The notes beneath the pieces are model-generated. The model worked only from the letters and a program-made list of their open reading frames with translations. It had not been told where the DNA came from and did not search any database. A program made the position numbers and the translations under genes. From contig CADADA010000004.1 of the NCBI GenBank assembly GCA_902786515.1, positions 1-64,000 of the forward strand: DNA of 64,000 nt, written 5' to 3'. Origin of the DNA: an uncultured Lachnospiraceae bacterium. Its GTDB lineage: Bacteria; Bacillota; Clostridia; Lachnospirales; Lachnospiraceae. Positions 7,426 through 18,090 of the stretch are shown piece after piece (position 1 is the stretch's first letter; each line of letters opens with the position of its first letter).

Positions 7426-10400
7426 TTATCTACCAAATCCTAAACTAGGAGCTTTTTTCATCAATTCACCAACACTTTTTATATGAAATGTGGTTATATC
7501 GCCTGTTTTCCTATCAAGACCGACAAAGCCAAAATTTTTTCCTTTAATAAATGAAACATATCCATTCAATTCAGGAACAAACGTGCCATTATTTATTATA
7601 TAATTTGCATCATCCAAATAATTAGCTTTACTATAATTATTTACTTCTAAATTTGCAATTATTTGATCTTTATGCTTGTCATAATGTTCATCAAATGCAT
7701 TCTCATCTTTAAAATTTTTACAATTATTATGCACAAGAACATTTCCTGCATAATACGTATGCAATCCATCTATCTCAAGGTTATATACTTCTATCCTCTC
7801 AGAAAGCTTTTCAACGATTACTTCTTCAACGAACAACTCTCTTTCATCAATCGAATGAAGTTTATCACCTTTTTCAAGATTTGATGCAGCTACCCATGCT
7901 TCGTCTTTGCCATTCTCAACAAAGAATGGATGATACATTGTAGTCTTAATCTCACTGCCATCAGAAAGTTTTACATGCACGAGTGTATCCGTTTTTGTAA
8001 CCGATACATCTTTTACCTTGCACGCTTCATTTTCACCAGTCTGAGTGTTGTAAGCGTATATTTCATCTCCGGCTTTAATGTCAGATATCTTTTTACTTCC
8101 ATCCGTTGTCTCTACCAATGTGTCTTTTGTAAAACACTGACAGCTAAATGTAAATATATCAACTGCAATTCTAAGTGTTGCAATTAAGATTTTTTCAGGA
8201 TCTTTGGCTTCTATTGCATCTACCAGTTCATCAACGTCGGATACAACTCCAAATATTTTTAGTAAATATGTTGCAGCTTCACCTACAATAGCTTTTGCAA
8301 AACAAGAAATCAATGCCTGGGTTACCATTCCCTTAGCTATAGCTAACGCTACATCCAATATACTTGCCTCGCCACATAGCACTGCTCTTATCTGAACACC
8401 TACATCATAAGCCGTTAATGCCATGTTAACCCATGACATTATTCTCTTAATATCAAGATAAGCTCTTGTCGCACTAAGTATATTATTAATTGACTGTGCA
8501 ACGCTACACTCTGCAAGCGAGAAATATCCCGATGGGTCAGTGTTCATTACAGGGTTTGCATTTGCATACAGGTATTTGTGTAAACTTACAGGATTATCAA
8601 GTGTTCCCGCATATGAATCCATAGAAATAAATGTTCCTGTCTGAGGATTCATATATCTTGCTCTCAGATAATAAAGTCCTGTGCTCTCGTTGTACTGTTC
8701 ACCTGTGTAAAGATAATCATTATCCGTATTTCCGGTCTTCTTAAGAAGATTACCGTAAGCATCATATGTGTATGTATCACATATTACTACACTGTTTTCA
8801 CTTGTATTTTGGACAAGTGCAGTTACAGAACCGTGAACATCCTGAATGTAGAGTTTCTTATTAACTGAAACTTCTCCGGCTTCATTTGTACCGACAATAT
8901 CAGTACTCAAAAGCTCTGTTCCACGTGTGTAATACTTACTTACATCCAGACACTCATCACCATCTGAATTATATACTTTTTTAAGTTCTAATGCAACCTG
9001 TGTCAGTTCATCGTATGTATCATTAAGATAATATACCTTTTCCTCTTCGCCTGTCTGCTTAGAAATTCTGTTTCCTTCATAGTCATATTCATAACTTTCT
9101 ATGGTTACATTGCTTCCTTCGCTTATTGTAGCTGTTAAAAGTTTGTTCTGTGAACTGTAAGTATAAGCTTTTGTTATACTTCCTGACTCTGAAATAAGGT
9201 TTCCGTTATCATCGTAAGAATACTCAACAGATTCGTCTTCTGCAGTTCTTGCTGATAATAACTGATTCAACTCATTATACGTGTATGATGTAGTTCCTTC
9301 TTTAATTTCATCTGCATAACCATCTACATCTCCGGCTATAACAGTATTCTTTGAAGTTCTGTTACTTACACTGTCATACTCATATTCATTTATTATACTT
9401 CCTGCAAATGCATTGAATTTTGATAAAACAACTTTACCATCTGCATCAGCTGTTATGACATCATCAAATGCAACATCTTCTTTTATACTGATTACTTCTT
9501 TTTCTAATCTTAGTAATTCATCGTACTTATACTGGTAACTGATAATTCTTGCATTAGCGTCATCTGCAGAATTTCTTACAACCTCTACAGTTTTTGTTCT
9601 TTCTCCTGCATCACCATATGAATAATCATAATACATAAGTACATTGCTGTCTTTATCTGTAACAGTCTGATTAATCACACGTGAGCATACATCATATCTG
9701 TATCTTACACTCAGACCGCCTTCGTGCTTAACTAATGTTCTGTTACCTATTGCATCATATTCGTAAAGAGTTGCAACACCATCATGAGCTACTACTCTTA
9801 CAACACGATCCATTAAGTCATAATCATAAGTTGTCCCAGCCACATCAACACCATTCACATTATGTGTTACGGATTTGATATCATCACTGCTTGTATAAGT
9901 ATATTTAGTTAATCCCAAATCATACGTTTTTTTAGATGACATTCTTCCAAAATCATCATATGTATATGCAATTTCACCGTGACTGTCATTTACTTTTGAT
10001 AATCTTCCAAAATCATCATATGTAAAATCTGTGTTACCATCGCTGCAACTGAATCTTGTAAGATATCCATTTTCATCATATACATAAGTATTCTGATTTC
10101 CTTTATAATCCTTGTATCCAACAACTTTACCATATGAATCATATGTATACTCAGCTGTTTTTCCTGCTGCATTAACTAATTTCGTTACTCTTCCGTCTGC
10201 ATCATATACATATTTTGTTTCATTACCTTTTGCATCAGTAACCTTAACAAGTTCATTTGTCTCATCGTATTCATACTTATAACTGTTACCGCATGCATCA
10301 ATTACCTCAGTAAGTAAATCGACACCATTATAGATATATGAAGTTTCATGGTTTTCCCTGTCAATCTTTTTAACTACCCTGTTTCTTGCATCATAAACCA

Positions 10401-13400
10401 GTTTCTCTTTGGTTCCGTCAGGATAGACAAGACCTGTCTGATTCCCATTTAAATCATATTCATACTCGAAAACATTGCCCAATGCATCTGTAAATTTAGT
10501 TAATAATGAACGTTCGTTATACTCAAATTTAGAGATATTTCCATATGCATCTTCTATCTTTGTGTTTCTATTCATACTGTCATATGAATACTTAATGACA
10601 CCGCCTTCAACATTTGTTACTGATATGATGTTTCCATTTGCATCGTATTTGTAATCTTCACTGCTTCCGTCAGCAAATGTTTTTTTGATAAGTCTGTTAA
10701 TCTTATCATATGTCATCGTAACTGTAACACCCATTCTGTCTCTGGCTGTTATATTGTTACCATTCTTATCGTATGTAAACTCTTCAAATGTTCCATCTGA
10801 ATATGTTATCTTTGTAAGATTTGACTGATTGTCATATTCATAATTTGTTCTGATTCCATCAGCCGTAATCTCTGCTGTTTTATTATTTCTGTAATCATAT
10901 TCATATGTTGTAACAACACCTGAATTGCTAATTTCGGAAATCACATTTCCGGCAACGTCATATACATATCTTGATGTATATTCTTCCTTATTTCCATTCT
11001 CATTTGTTCTTGCAACTGTAACTCCAACACATCTGCCGTTTTCATCATAATCATACTTAGTTGTGTTTCCGTTACCATCTTCCATAGAGGTAAGGTTTCC
11101 GTCTGCGTCATACTTAAGCTTATGTACAGTACCGATTTCATCTGCTACAGATGATAATTTACCATCCTTTTCATATGTAAAATCTGTTGAATTACCCAAT
11201 GAATCTTCTGCTTTAGTAAGATTTCCTTTACTGTCATAGTTCATTGAAGCCATATTCTTACCTGCAAATTTTATATCTGTTACAGTATTTAATTCATTAT
11301 AGGTTAACTCCTCTACCGTTCCGTCTGCTGTTGTAAGACTCTTAAGGTTATTATCAGAATCATATTTAAAATATGTTGTGTTACCATTTGCATCTGTTGA
11401 TGATAATTTATTATTATTTTTATCATATGTGTTTGTAGTAACATTTCCTAAAGCATCTACCGTCTTCAAAATATTTCCGTTATCATCATATGTATATACA
11501 GTAGGATTACCCATTCTGTCTCTGATAACTTCTGTCTTTGAATCAACATCATGCTCATATTCTGTTCTGTTTCCGTCTGCATCTATTGTTGCAACAAGTC
11601 TTCCTTCGTCATCATATTCATTTCTGGCTACAGCAATTCCGGAAGGATCAATAATATCAATGAGGTTGTGATTATTATCATACGTATATGTTACATTTCT
11701 TCCGGCCTTATCAATATTCATGATAAGATTATCATTTTCATCATATACATATGACATTGAATCTATCTCATTGCCATCTTTGTCTTTTTCAGTTGCTTTT
11801 GTAATTCTGCCATTCTTATCCCTTGTAAAATCTATACCCATTCCGTTAGAATGTTTAAATCCATTTTTAGAAACTGTAATGGTATTTCCATTAGTATCTA
11901 CTGCTTTTGTCAAACCATATTTCGGAGATATATATAGTTTTGTTCCATCTTCCTTTGTCAAAATATATGAATGATTTTCTGACATCTCAAGATTGTCAAA
12001 TAAAAGGAAGTTATTATATACCAATGCATAGTTTGAACCTTCGAGTTCCAGTTTTACCTTTTTGTTCGTTACACATACAAAATTTAGATTTACATCATAA
12101 ATTGGTACTAATGCTCTTCTTTGAGGAGAGAATGATACTTTAAATCTGTCACATGTACCATCACCATATGAAACCGTAATGTCATGGCTGTAGGTTTCAA
12201 CCATTTCATATTTTGTACTGAAGGCTATACCTGACTGAACCATTTCATATCCTGTAGCAATATCATGGCTCTCAGTAAGTTTCACACTGTTAAGTCCTAA
12301 TGTCCATCCTGTTCCAAAATCTTCTGATGCTTTATTTCTGCTATCATAATTTCTTGTTACAGAAAGTGGAATTCCCGCAACATTTGTATTTATGTCGGTA
12401 AATCCGATAGCCATGTTTCCGACCTTCCAATCACCGTTAACATTTACACATCTCTCTGTTCTAACAATATTACCACCATTATCAACAGCAGTTAAACGAA
12501 TAGAATAACTTCCGTTCATAAGCATTGTTTTATCTAATGTTGCAAGTGTAACATTTTCAATGTTATTATATCCTTTTGCAAGTTCAGTATAGTTTTCTGT
12601 TCCGTTTAACTTATATTCCAATACGTAATAAGCTAATCCTTCTTCATCTTTTACTGTTCCAACTATATCTGTCTTTATGCCTAAATCCGAATCCGGCTCA
12701 GGTGAAATAAGTTCGGCAACAGGTGCATTTTTATCACTCTTATCGTAATATCTTACACTCTTTTCTACCTTTTTGATTTCACCATCAATTTCTGCTGACA
12801 AAGTAACTGTCAAAAGTCCAGGCTCAGAATTATTAATATTAGCAATTCTTCCGTTTAGTGAAACCTCACCCTTATCACTTGTCACAGATACATTCTTAGC
12901 ATTTTTCGGAAATGTTATGTAACCATATACAACATTTCCGGCATCGGTTGCAGTAGTAGACAACGTGAGATTCAAGTCTCCATAATACTTATTATCTTCT
13001 TCAATATTACTGCCACCTCCACCATTGTTTTTCTTATCATCTATTGTTCCGTTTTTTGTAACAGTAACAATATAAGATGCTTTTGTCATATTGCCTGCTT
13101 CGTCTTCTGCCGTAACATATACAACATAATCTCCAGGCAATATTTCTCCGTAGGTATATGATGCAATATCAGAATCGATAATTGATGTATTACCTTTCTT
13201 AATTAAAACTTCATTTTCTACGACTCCATCATCATTTTTCTTACCGGTGATTACGTTATATTCTTTAAGATTATCGTCAGTAATCGAACCGCTAAGTGAA
13301 ATATGTAAACCTTTATCATCTGTAGACGCTTTAATGTTTCCTGCGATTACAGGAGGTGTAATGTCATCATTTCTTTTAACAACATTTTCTGAAGATCCTG

Positions 13401-16400
13401 CTTCATAAATAAATCCGCCTCTTGATATACATGAATTTTCTTCACTGTCCCAAGCGTAAAGTTCTAATATATACTCTCCGTCAGACAAATCAGAGGTACT
13501 TATACTTGCAATTTCTGAATGGTCAATTGCTTCTGTTCCGCTGACAAGCACAGTTTTTGAATCTTCATTATCTTTTCTGTACAGAGTAAGATTATATCCT
13601 TCTAATTTTTCATTATCACTGACAGAAGCCGTAATAACAACCTCATCATTTTCAGAATCTAAAGATATTGTCTCAATTGCACATTCCGGTGGTATCCTGT
13701 CTTTTACTTCTTTTCTGACAGTTATCACCATATAAACAGTTGATGAAAGACCAGCTTTATCTTTAGCTGTAATTGTGTATTTATAATATCCTTCTTCAAG
13801 CGAATCAACATTAATTGTATCAATTACATCTTCTATGACTTCTTCATTTGATGTCTTAACAACCTCAACATCTGATTCTTCGTTTGTTTCAACATTTAAC
13901 TTTGACTTTGTAATGGTATATGAATCCAAAGCTTTATTATCTTTGATAGTCCCAACTATATCCGTATCACCTGAAATAGAACCATCCTTAGGACTGTCTA
14001 TTATAATTTCAGGCGGAGTCTTGTCAGTATTATCAATAACTGTAACTTCTTCACTCTTACTTGATGCATTTCCTGAAAGGTCTGTAGCCGTTACTGTCAC
14101 ATTTAATTTACAAGCCTCATTTGCAGTTACAATAAATCTTCCATAATTGTTACTTACAACTTCATCGTTACATTTTATTACAAAATCACTTACTCCGTTA
14201 TCATCCTCAGCATATGCTTCTACTGAAAACTCTTCTCCAACTTCCAATAAAGTCTTACTTACAATAAGTGTTACCTCCGGAGCAGTATTATCTTCCGGCT
14301 TTACATATACCCTGGCATCGTTTGTATTAATTGTTCTCACACAAGGTCTTGAATATGCACCTTCTATATCCTTTGATACATATTTTACAATGTAGATTTT
14401 TCCCATTTCCACCTCTGACGGGAATCTTCCTTCTGTCCATCCGGTCTCGTTTAATTCTTTATAATAGAATTTTTCTTCTCTAATTCCTTTTTGAGAATCA
14501 GAAGGATGATCTGCATCACAAGAATCATATGCAACATTTACAATACATTTCTTTCCGTCTGTTGACTGCATAAGGTTAATACTCATATCTGCCACCGGTC
14601 TGTTGTGGGCAAGAATAAGTTTCTTATACTCGTCAGTATCGGCATACTTTATGTAATCCTTTAAATTCTCATTTCCATGTGTAGGGTCATCCGATACTAT
14701 ATGAGTTATCTTATATGCACCTGAATTCTCAAATAATGTTACAGGCTCATTAGTTACAAACTCATCACGGGTTCCGTTTCCTTCGTTAAATACTGATGAA
14801 TCATATTCATATTTCCACTCATCAGTTCCAACTTCATCATTCTCAGGATCCGAATATGTGTCAGAATATGAGACCGGCTCATCTGTTGTTATTGTATCAT
14901 ATATCTTGTAATCCTTTGAAAAAACATCATTTTTTATTCTTGATACAATCTGATTAACAGCTTTAACAACCGTTATATCATCCTCACCGTTTTCTTCATC
15001 TTCTGCTTTTTGTGTTAACTGAATATTTTCTCCAGATCCATCAATAACATTCAGAAGTCTGTTGTATGAATCAATTGACTTGTCATTACCTATACCAAAA
15101 AACATTACATCATTTGACATAAGTGCCGCCGCAACATCAGAAGTCTTTCCGTCCTCTGAAAGTTCCGGAATTACCTCACCACTTAAGTTAATCACATAAT
15201 GATTAGTACCCGGCAGCCATTCATGCTCATTAACAACATCACTAAGACTCTTTCCCGTTACAGTCTGCATTGTAATATTTTTAAAAGTAAAATACGACTG
15301 CTGACTACAACAATGACTTCCGTGACTGATAATCGGTCCGTATCCGTATGCATCTACTCCATCATCCGGAAGTACATACTCATTAACCAGCAATTCACCG
15401 TCATCATATACTGTTATAGTGTTTTTATCTACTATTATTCTAAAATGATGGTTTGCATAAAGATTCTTTATATTAAATGTCTTTAAACATTTACCGTATC
15501 TTTCAACATTACCGTATCTGGTTTCTCTGAAAACATCTAACTTAGTCCTGTTAATCTGAACAATCTTTAATCCCCTTTGAGTAACCAGCACGCAGTATCC
15601 CTGTAAATAGTTTTCTTCATCATTTACAACAGTATTAAAGAGGAATCCTCCACCTTCCATACTGTGCCAGTCGGTTTTATCTCTCTGAAGATCAAAATCA
15701 AATATTTTCTTATTCGCATTACTATCATCCACATAAAGAAAATCTTTCAGAGCATCATAGCTGTATCCAAGCATCTTTATGTCTTTTCCATCATAAATAA
15801 TATGCTTATCAATCGTCGGCAGATATACGTCCTTATAATTATAATGATCATACTCTTTCCATGCAAAAGTATCTGTTGCATTTAATGATGACGTCTCAAC
15901 AGTTGTAACTCTTGCATCAATTCCATTCTCTTTTAAAAATTCTTTAACCTTTGCACTTTCAGCAGCATAATCACTTAATTCATCACTTCCGGCGCTTCCT
16001 ATAGTGAATATTATATCCGCCATTTTGCTTTTCTCTATCTTCATTGCAGATGACGGTGCCTGATTTACTATTTCAAATTCTTTTTCTATCTGACCTTTTA
16101 AAAATACAGACTCATCTATCAATGATAAAATTGTATCATCAAATTTTTCCTGAATATCAAGTGTTATTTTATACTTACCAACATTTGATAATTCATACGT
16201 AAATGCCAGTTCATCAGAGATTTCATTTAATGCATCCAAATCGTAATCATGCGTATCAATGACTTCTGTTTCATCAAAGTTTCCATCATTATTTTCATCA
16301 TAATACAGTTTGTAATTCTTATATATTATATAATCTCCTAATTCTGATACAGAACCATCTGTAATCTTTATTTCAGCCTGTCCATCACTATTTCTTACAA

Positions 16401-17664
16401 ACTTATAATCATCTGCTGCTTCGCCTTCAACTGCAGTCATTTCAAATCCGGCAACAGGAGCCTCATCATCAACTATTGTAATAATTTCTTCTGCCGGAAA
16501 TTCATCATAACCATCAGTTACCATTGCATTTATTCTGTAGGTTCCGCTCTCTTTAAACAACAATTCTCTATGAGTATTGGTTGTCTTACTGTCATCAACC
16601 AGACACACCTCATCCATTGTTGCAATAACATTTCCGTCACTGTCTATCTTATTAATATCAAGAGTGGTTTCATCCATAAGCAGATACTCAGCCTCACCTT
16701 GTATATCAAGATCAATATCTATCTTACGATTTACCTTTTTGTTACCTGTAGCTATGACAGATACCGAATCAATCTGCGGAATATGTCTTCTTGGTACATA
16801 AGGACATACGTATCCCATATCATTCCAGCCTTTTACCTTTACACAGTTATTACCGGCTTTGTAATCACTGTACTTCATCATTACAGAATCGTTCCAGAGA
16901 TATTCATCATTACCTCTGAAAAATCTAAGTTCTGTAGCACCTTCATCTTCTTTTGTAACCACATATCTGAAAACTTGTGTTTCAGGCGAATCACTAAGTC
17001 TTATAGGCACTAATTTTTCTTTATCCGCTTCGCTGATTTTTATATCATTTCCATTGTTATCCTTTTTCGAATACTCTGTAAAATTAACATAAAAAACTGC
17101 ATTTCCTTTTTCCCAGTTAAATCCACCGTTTTCATCTGTAAATTCATAGAAATCGAGATAAACAACATCTCCTTCTTTGAAATAATCATACGTTACACTG
17201 GGTTTACCGTCCCAATAACCATGTTCAGGCACTGTCGCATGGTATGTGCTCTTCCATGTGGAATAATCGTTTCTGTTACTTCCTCTTCCACCTGCACTCC
17301 ACGAATTCCACTGTTTCTTTTTATCAGGGCTTAATCTGTTAAAAGTAAAATTATAAGCCTTTGCTCTGATTCTAAGACTCCATGTCCTTGAATCTTCCTT
17401 TTTCATAGTGTAATAATCATGTCCGTTAGTATTATCCACAGCCTGAATAACCGCATTATTATTACCAATCCATCCACTATCTGTATCATCTCTGAAATAG
17501 ATAGTTGTAAATGCATCCGGAACTTCTGACGCATATGCCGTCTCCTCCGGGAAACTAAAACTAATACTTGTAACAAACATTACAAATGCCAGGATAACAC
17601 TTATAGGTCTCCTGACTTTTTTTGACATAAAAAAAGAGAATACTTTCCCAATTCTTGTGTTCAT
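7426..17664 (-). CDS. Giant secreted Rhs/YD-repeat polymorphic toxin with HINT domain
   Basis: The 3412-residue protein begins with a long Sec signal (basic MSKKVRRP, a hydrophobic stretch, then a probable cut near AYASE). A CBM26-like starch-binding-type module follows (residues 50-150), then tandem Ig/cadherin-like modules to about 1750. Two of these have PPEIIIDSPKDG and PVAELISPEPDS motifs. Residues 1750-3010 are tens of YD repeats closing with the Rhs core (LYYLRARYMNPQTGTFISMD). Next come hydrophobic helices (3030-3170), a HINT domain (about 3177-3315, from CFTKDTLVE to VLVHNNC) and a 97-residue toxin tail. The YD shell normally encloses the toxin and the HINT domain is thought to release it. 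The start at 17664 has AAAGGAG eight bases upstream. This resembles WapA-type contact toxins of Gram-positive bacteria. Confidence 0.85.
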   Translation of the reverse strand: MNTRIGKVFSFFMSKKVRRPISVILAFVMFVTSISFSFPEETAYASEVPDAFTTIYFRDDTDSGWIGNNNAVIQAVDNTNGHDYYTMKKEDSRTWSLRIRAKAYNFTFNRLSPDKKKQWNSWSAGGRGSNRNDYSTWKSTYHATVPEHGYWDGKPSVTYDYFKEGDVVYLDFYEFTDENGGFNWEKGNAVFYVNFTEYSKKDNNGNDIKISEADKEKLVPIRLSDSPETQVFRYVVTKEDEGATELRFFRGNDEYLWNDSVMMKYSDYKAGNNCVKVKGWNDMGYVCPYVPRRHIPQIDSVSVIATGNKKVNRKIDIDLDIQGEAEYLLMDETTLDINKIDSDGNVIATMDEVCLVDDSKTTNTHRELLFKESGTYRINAMVTDGYDEFPAEEIITIVDDEAPVAGFEMTAVEGEAADDYKFVRNSDGQAEIKITDGSVSELGDYIIYKNYKLYYDENNDGNFDETEVIDTHDYDLDALNEISDELAFTYELSNVGKYKITLDIQEKFDDTILSLIDESVFLKGQIEKEFEIVNQAPSSAMKIEKSKMADIIFTIGSAGSDELSDYAAESAKVKEFLKENGIDARVTTVETSSLNATDTFAWKEYDHYNYKDVYLPTIDKHIIYDGKDIKMLGYSYDALKDFLYVDDSNANKKIFDFDLQRDKTDWHSMEGGGFLFNTVVNDEENYLQGYCVLVTQRGLKIVQINRTKLDVFRETRYGNVERYGKCLKTFNIKNLYANHHFRIIVDKNTITVYDDGELLVNEYVLPDDGVDAYGYGPIISHGSHCCSQQSYFTFKNITMQTVTGKSLSDVVNEHEWLPGTNHYVINLSGEVIPELSEDGKTSDVAAALMSNDVMFFGIGNDKSIDSYNRLLNVIDGSGENIQLTQKAEDEENGEDDITVVKAVNQIVSRIKNDVFSKDYKIYDTITTDEPVSYSDTYSDPENDEVGTDEWKYEYDSSVFNEGNGTRDEFVTNEPVTLFENSGAYKITHIVSDDPTHGNENLKDYIKYADTDEYKKLILAHNRPVADMSINLMQSTDGKKCIVNVAYDSCDADHPSDSQKGIREEKFYYKELNETGWTEGRFPSEVEMGKIYIVKYVSKDIEGAYSRPCVRTINTNDARVYVKPEDNTAPEVTLIVSKTLLEVGEEFSVEAYAEDDNGVSDFVIKCNDEVVSNNYGRFIVTANEACKLNVTVTATDLSGNASSKSEEVTVIDNTDKTPPEIIIDSPKDGSISGDTDIVGTIKDNKALDSYTITKSKLNVETNEESDVEVVKTSNEEVIEDVIDTINVDSLEEGYYKYTITAKDKAGLSSTVYMVITVRKEVKDRIPPECAIETISLDSENDEVVITASVSDNEKLEGYNLTLYRKDNEDSKTVLVSGTEAIDHSEIASISTSDLSDGEYILELYAWDSEENSCISRGGFIYEAGSSENVVKRNDDITPPVIAGNIKASTDDKGLHISLSGSITDDNLKEYNVITGKKNDDGVVENEVLIKKGNTSIIDSDIASYTYGEILPGDYVVYVTAEDEAGNMTKASYIVTVTKNGTIDDKKNNGGGGSNIEEDNKYYGDLNLTLSTTATDAGNVVYGYITFPKNAKNVSVTSDKGEVSLNGRIANINNSEPGLLTVTLSAEIDGEIKKVEKSVRYYDKSDKNAPVAELISPEPDSDLGIKTDIVGTVKDEEGLAYYVLEYKLNGTENYTELAKGYNNIENVTLATLDKTMLMNGSYSIRLTAVDNGGNIVRTERCVNVNGDWKVGNMAIGFTDINTNVAGIPLSVTRNYDSRNKASEDFGTGWTLGLNSVKLTESHDIATGYEMVQSGIAFSTKYEMVETYSHDITVSYGDGTCDRFKVSFSPQRRALVPIYDVNLNFVCVTNKKVKLELEGSNYALVYNNFLLFDNLEMSENHSYILTKEDGTKLYISPKYGLTKAVDTNGNTITVSKNGFKHSNGMGIDFTRDKNGRITKATEKDKDGNEIDSMSYVYDENDNLIMNIDKAGRNVTYTYDNNHNLIDIIDPSGIAVARNEYDDEGRLVATIDADGNRTEYEHDVDSKTEVIRDRMGNPTVYTYDDNGNILKTVDALGNVTTNTYDKNNNKLSSTDANGNTTYFKYDSDNNLKSLTTADGTVEELTYNELNTVTDIKFAGKNMASMNYDSKGNLTKAEDSLGNSTDFTYEKDGKLSSVADEIGTVHKLKYDADGNLTSMEDGNGNTTKYDYDENGRCVGVTVARTNENGNKEEYTSRYVYDVAGNVISEISNSGVVTTYEYDYRNNKTAEITADGIRTNYEYDNQSNLTKITYSDGTFEEFTYDKNGNNITARDRMGVTVTMTYDKINRLIKKTFADGSSEDYKYDANGNIISVTNVEGGVIKYSYDSMNRNTKIEDAYGNISKFEYNERSLLTKFTDALGNVFEYEYDLNGNQTGLVYPDGTKEKLVYDARNRVVKKIDRENHETSYIYNGVDLLTEVIDACGNSYKYEYDETNELVKVTDAKGNETKYVYDADGRVTKLVNAAGKTAEYTYDSYGKVVGYKDYKGNQNTYVYDENGYLTRFSCSDGNTDFTYDDFGRLSKVNDSHGEIAYTYDDFGRMSSKKTYDLGLTKYTYTSSDDIKSVTHNVNGVDVAGTTYDYDLMDRVVRVVAHDGVATLYEYDAIGNRTLVKHEGGLSVRYRYDVCSRVINQTVTDKDSNVLMYYDYSYGDAGERTKTVEVVRNSADDANARIISYQYKYDELLRLEKEVISIKEDVAFDDVITADADGKVVLSKFNAFAGSIINEYEYDSVSNRTSKNTVIAGDVDGYADEIKEGTTSYTYNELNQLLSARTAEDESVEYSYDDNGNLISESGSITKAYTYSSQNKLLTATISEGSNVTIESYEYDYEGNRISKQTGEEEKVYYLNDTYDELTQVALELKKVYNSDGDECLDVSKYYTRGTELLSTDIVGTNEAGEVSVNKKLYIQDVHGSVTALVQNTSENSVVICDTYTYDAYGNLLKKTGNTDNDYLYTGEQYNESTGLYYLRARYMNPQTGTFISMDSYAGTLDNPVSLHKYLYANANPVMNTDPSGYFSLAECSVAQSINNILSATRAYLDIKRIMSWVNMALTAYDVGVQIRAVLCGEASILDVALAIAKGMVTQALISCFAKAIVGEAATYLLKIFGVVSDVDELVDAIEAKDPEKILIATLRIAVDIFTFSCQCFTKDTLVETTDGSKKISDIKAGDEIYAYNTQTGENEACKVKDVSVTKTDTLVHVKLSDGSEIKTTMYHPFFVENGKDEAWVAASNLEKGDKLHSIDERELFVEEVIVEKLSERIEVYNLEIDGLHTYYAGNVLVHNNCKNFKDENAFDEHYDKHKDQIIANLEVNNYSKANYLDDANYIINNGTFVPELNGYVSFIKGKNFGFVGLDRKTGDITTFHIKSVGELMKKAPSLGFGR

Positions 17665-17852
17665 TTTTCTTTCTCCTTTAAAAATATTCTTCAGGGACAA
17701 ATCACAAGACTTACTTCTAAGTACACTCTATAATAAACTTTTTAATTGTCACATAAAAATTATATCTTAATAAATAATTATACGGCTCAATATAATACTA
17801 TTAAAATAACCTTTATATCCAATATGATAATGTCAAATCAGAGGATATACCT

Positions 17853-17926
17853 CATATGAAGTTAGTCTTTCCATGATGCAGTATTCCATATGAAGTTGGT
17901 CTATCCATGATGTAGCATTTCATATT
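17853..17926. repeat. Tandem 34-base direct repeat, two copies plus a 6-base start of a third
   Basis: The units at 17853-17886 and 17887-17920 differ at five of 34 positions. Both begin CATATGAAGTT and contain TCCATGATG, and CATATT at 17921 begins a partial third copy. They lie between divergent genes, about 190 bases before the Rhs start, so a regulatory protein-binding array is possible. Confidence 0.7.
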
Positions 17927-18022
17927 AAACACAAAAATCATATTTATCATTTACCGCCTGAGCAGAATACATATTATCAAAATTATAACTATTTGTCAAC
18001 ATTGTATTATTTTTCAAACATA

Positions 18023-18051
18023 TTGACTAACCCCCATAAATCCTATACCAT
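18023..18051 (+). promoter_or_regulatory. Probable promoter of the amylase-like lipoprotein gene
   Basis: TTGACT (18023-18028) and TACCAT (18046-18051) are separated by 17 bases, and the start codon lies about 35 bases beyond the expected start of transcription. The -10 box matches consensus at four of six positions. Confidence 0.5.
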
Positions 18052-18090
18052 ATATTAGTAAGATATTAATTTAACAGAAAGAGGTTTTAT

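Larger units (their letters stand above)
17665..18090. other. Divergent intergenic region between the Rhs toxin and the amylase-like gene
   Basis: This AT-rich stretch of 426 bases holds the Rhs ribosome binding site, a 34-base tandem repeat and a promoter for the rightward gene (both listed separately). On the Rhs side only weak promoter-like hexamers are visible (GTGACA and TATAGA-like, poorly spaced), so toxin transcription may need an activator or start further upstream. No small gene is supported. Confidence 0.5.

Noticed and set aside
7720-8136. HINT domain of the Rhs protein as a self-splicing intein
   Set aside because: It sits before the toxin tail in the usual pretoxin position and does not interrupt a conserved host domain.
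8640-12410. Many short repeats in the Rhs gene as a CRISPR array
   Set aside because: They are in-frame YD-type protein repeats of varied sequence, with no constant repeat-spacer pattern.
15199-15486. Open reading frames of 60-180 codons on the strand opposite large genes (such as this one)
   Set aside because: They lie wholly inside clear genes, lack good ribosome binding sites and resemble no protein family; they reflect codon bias of the real gene.
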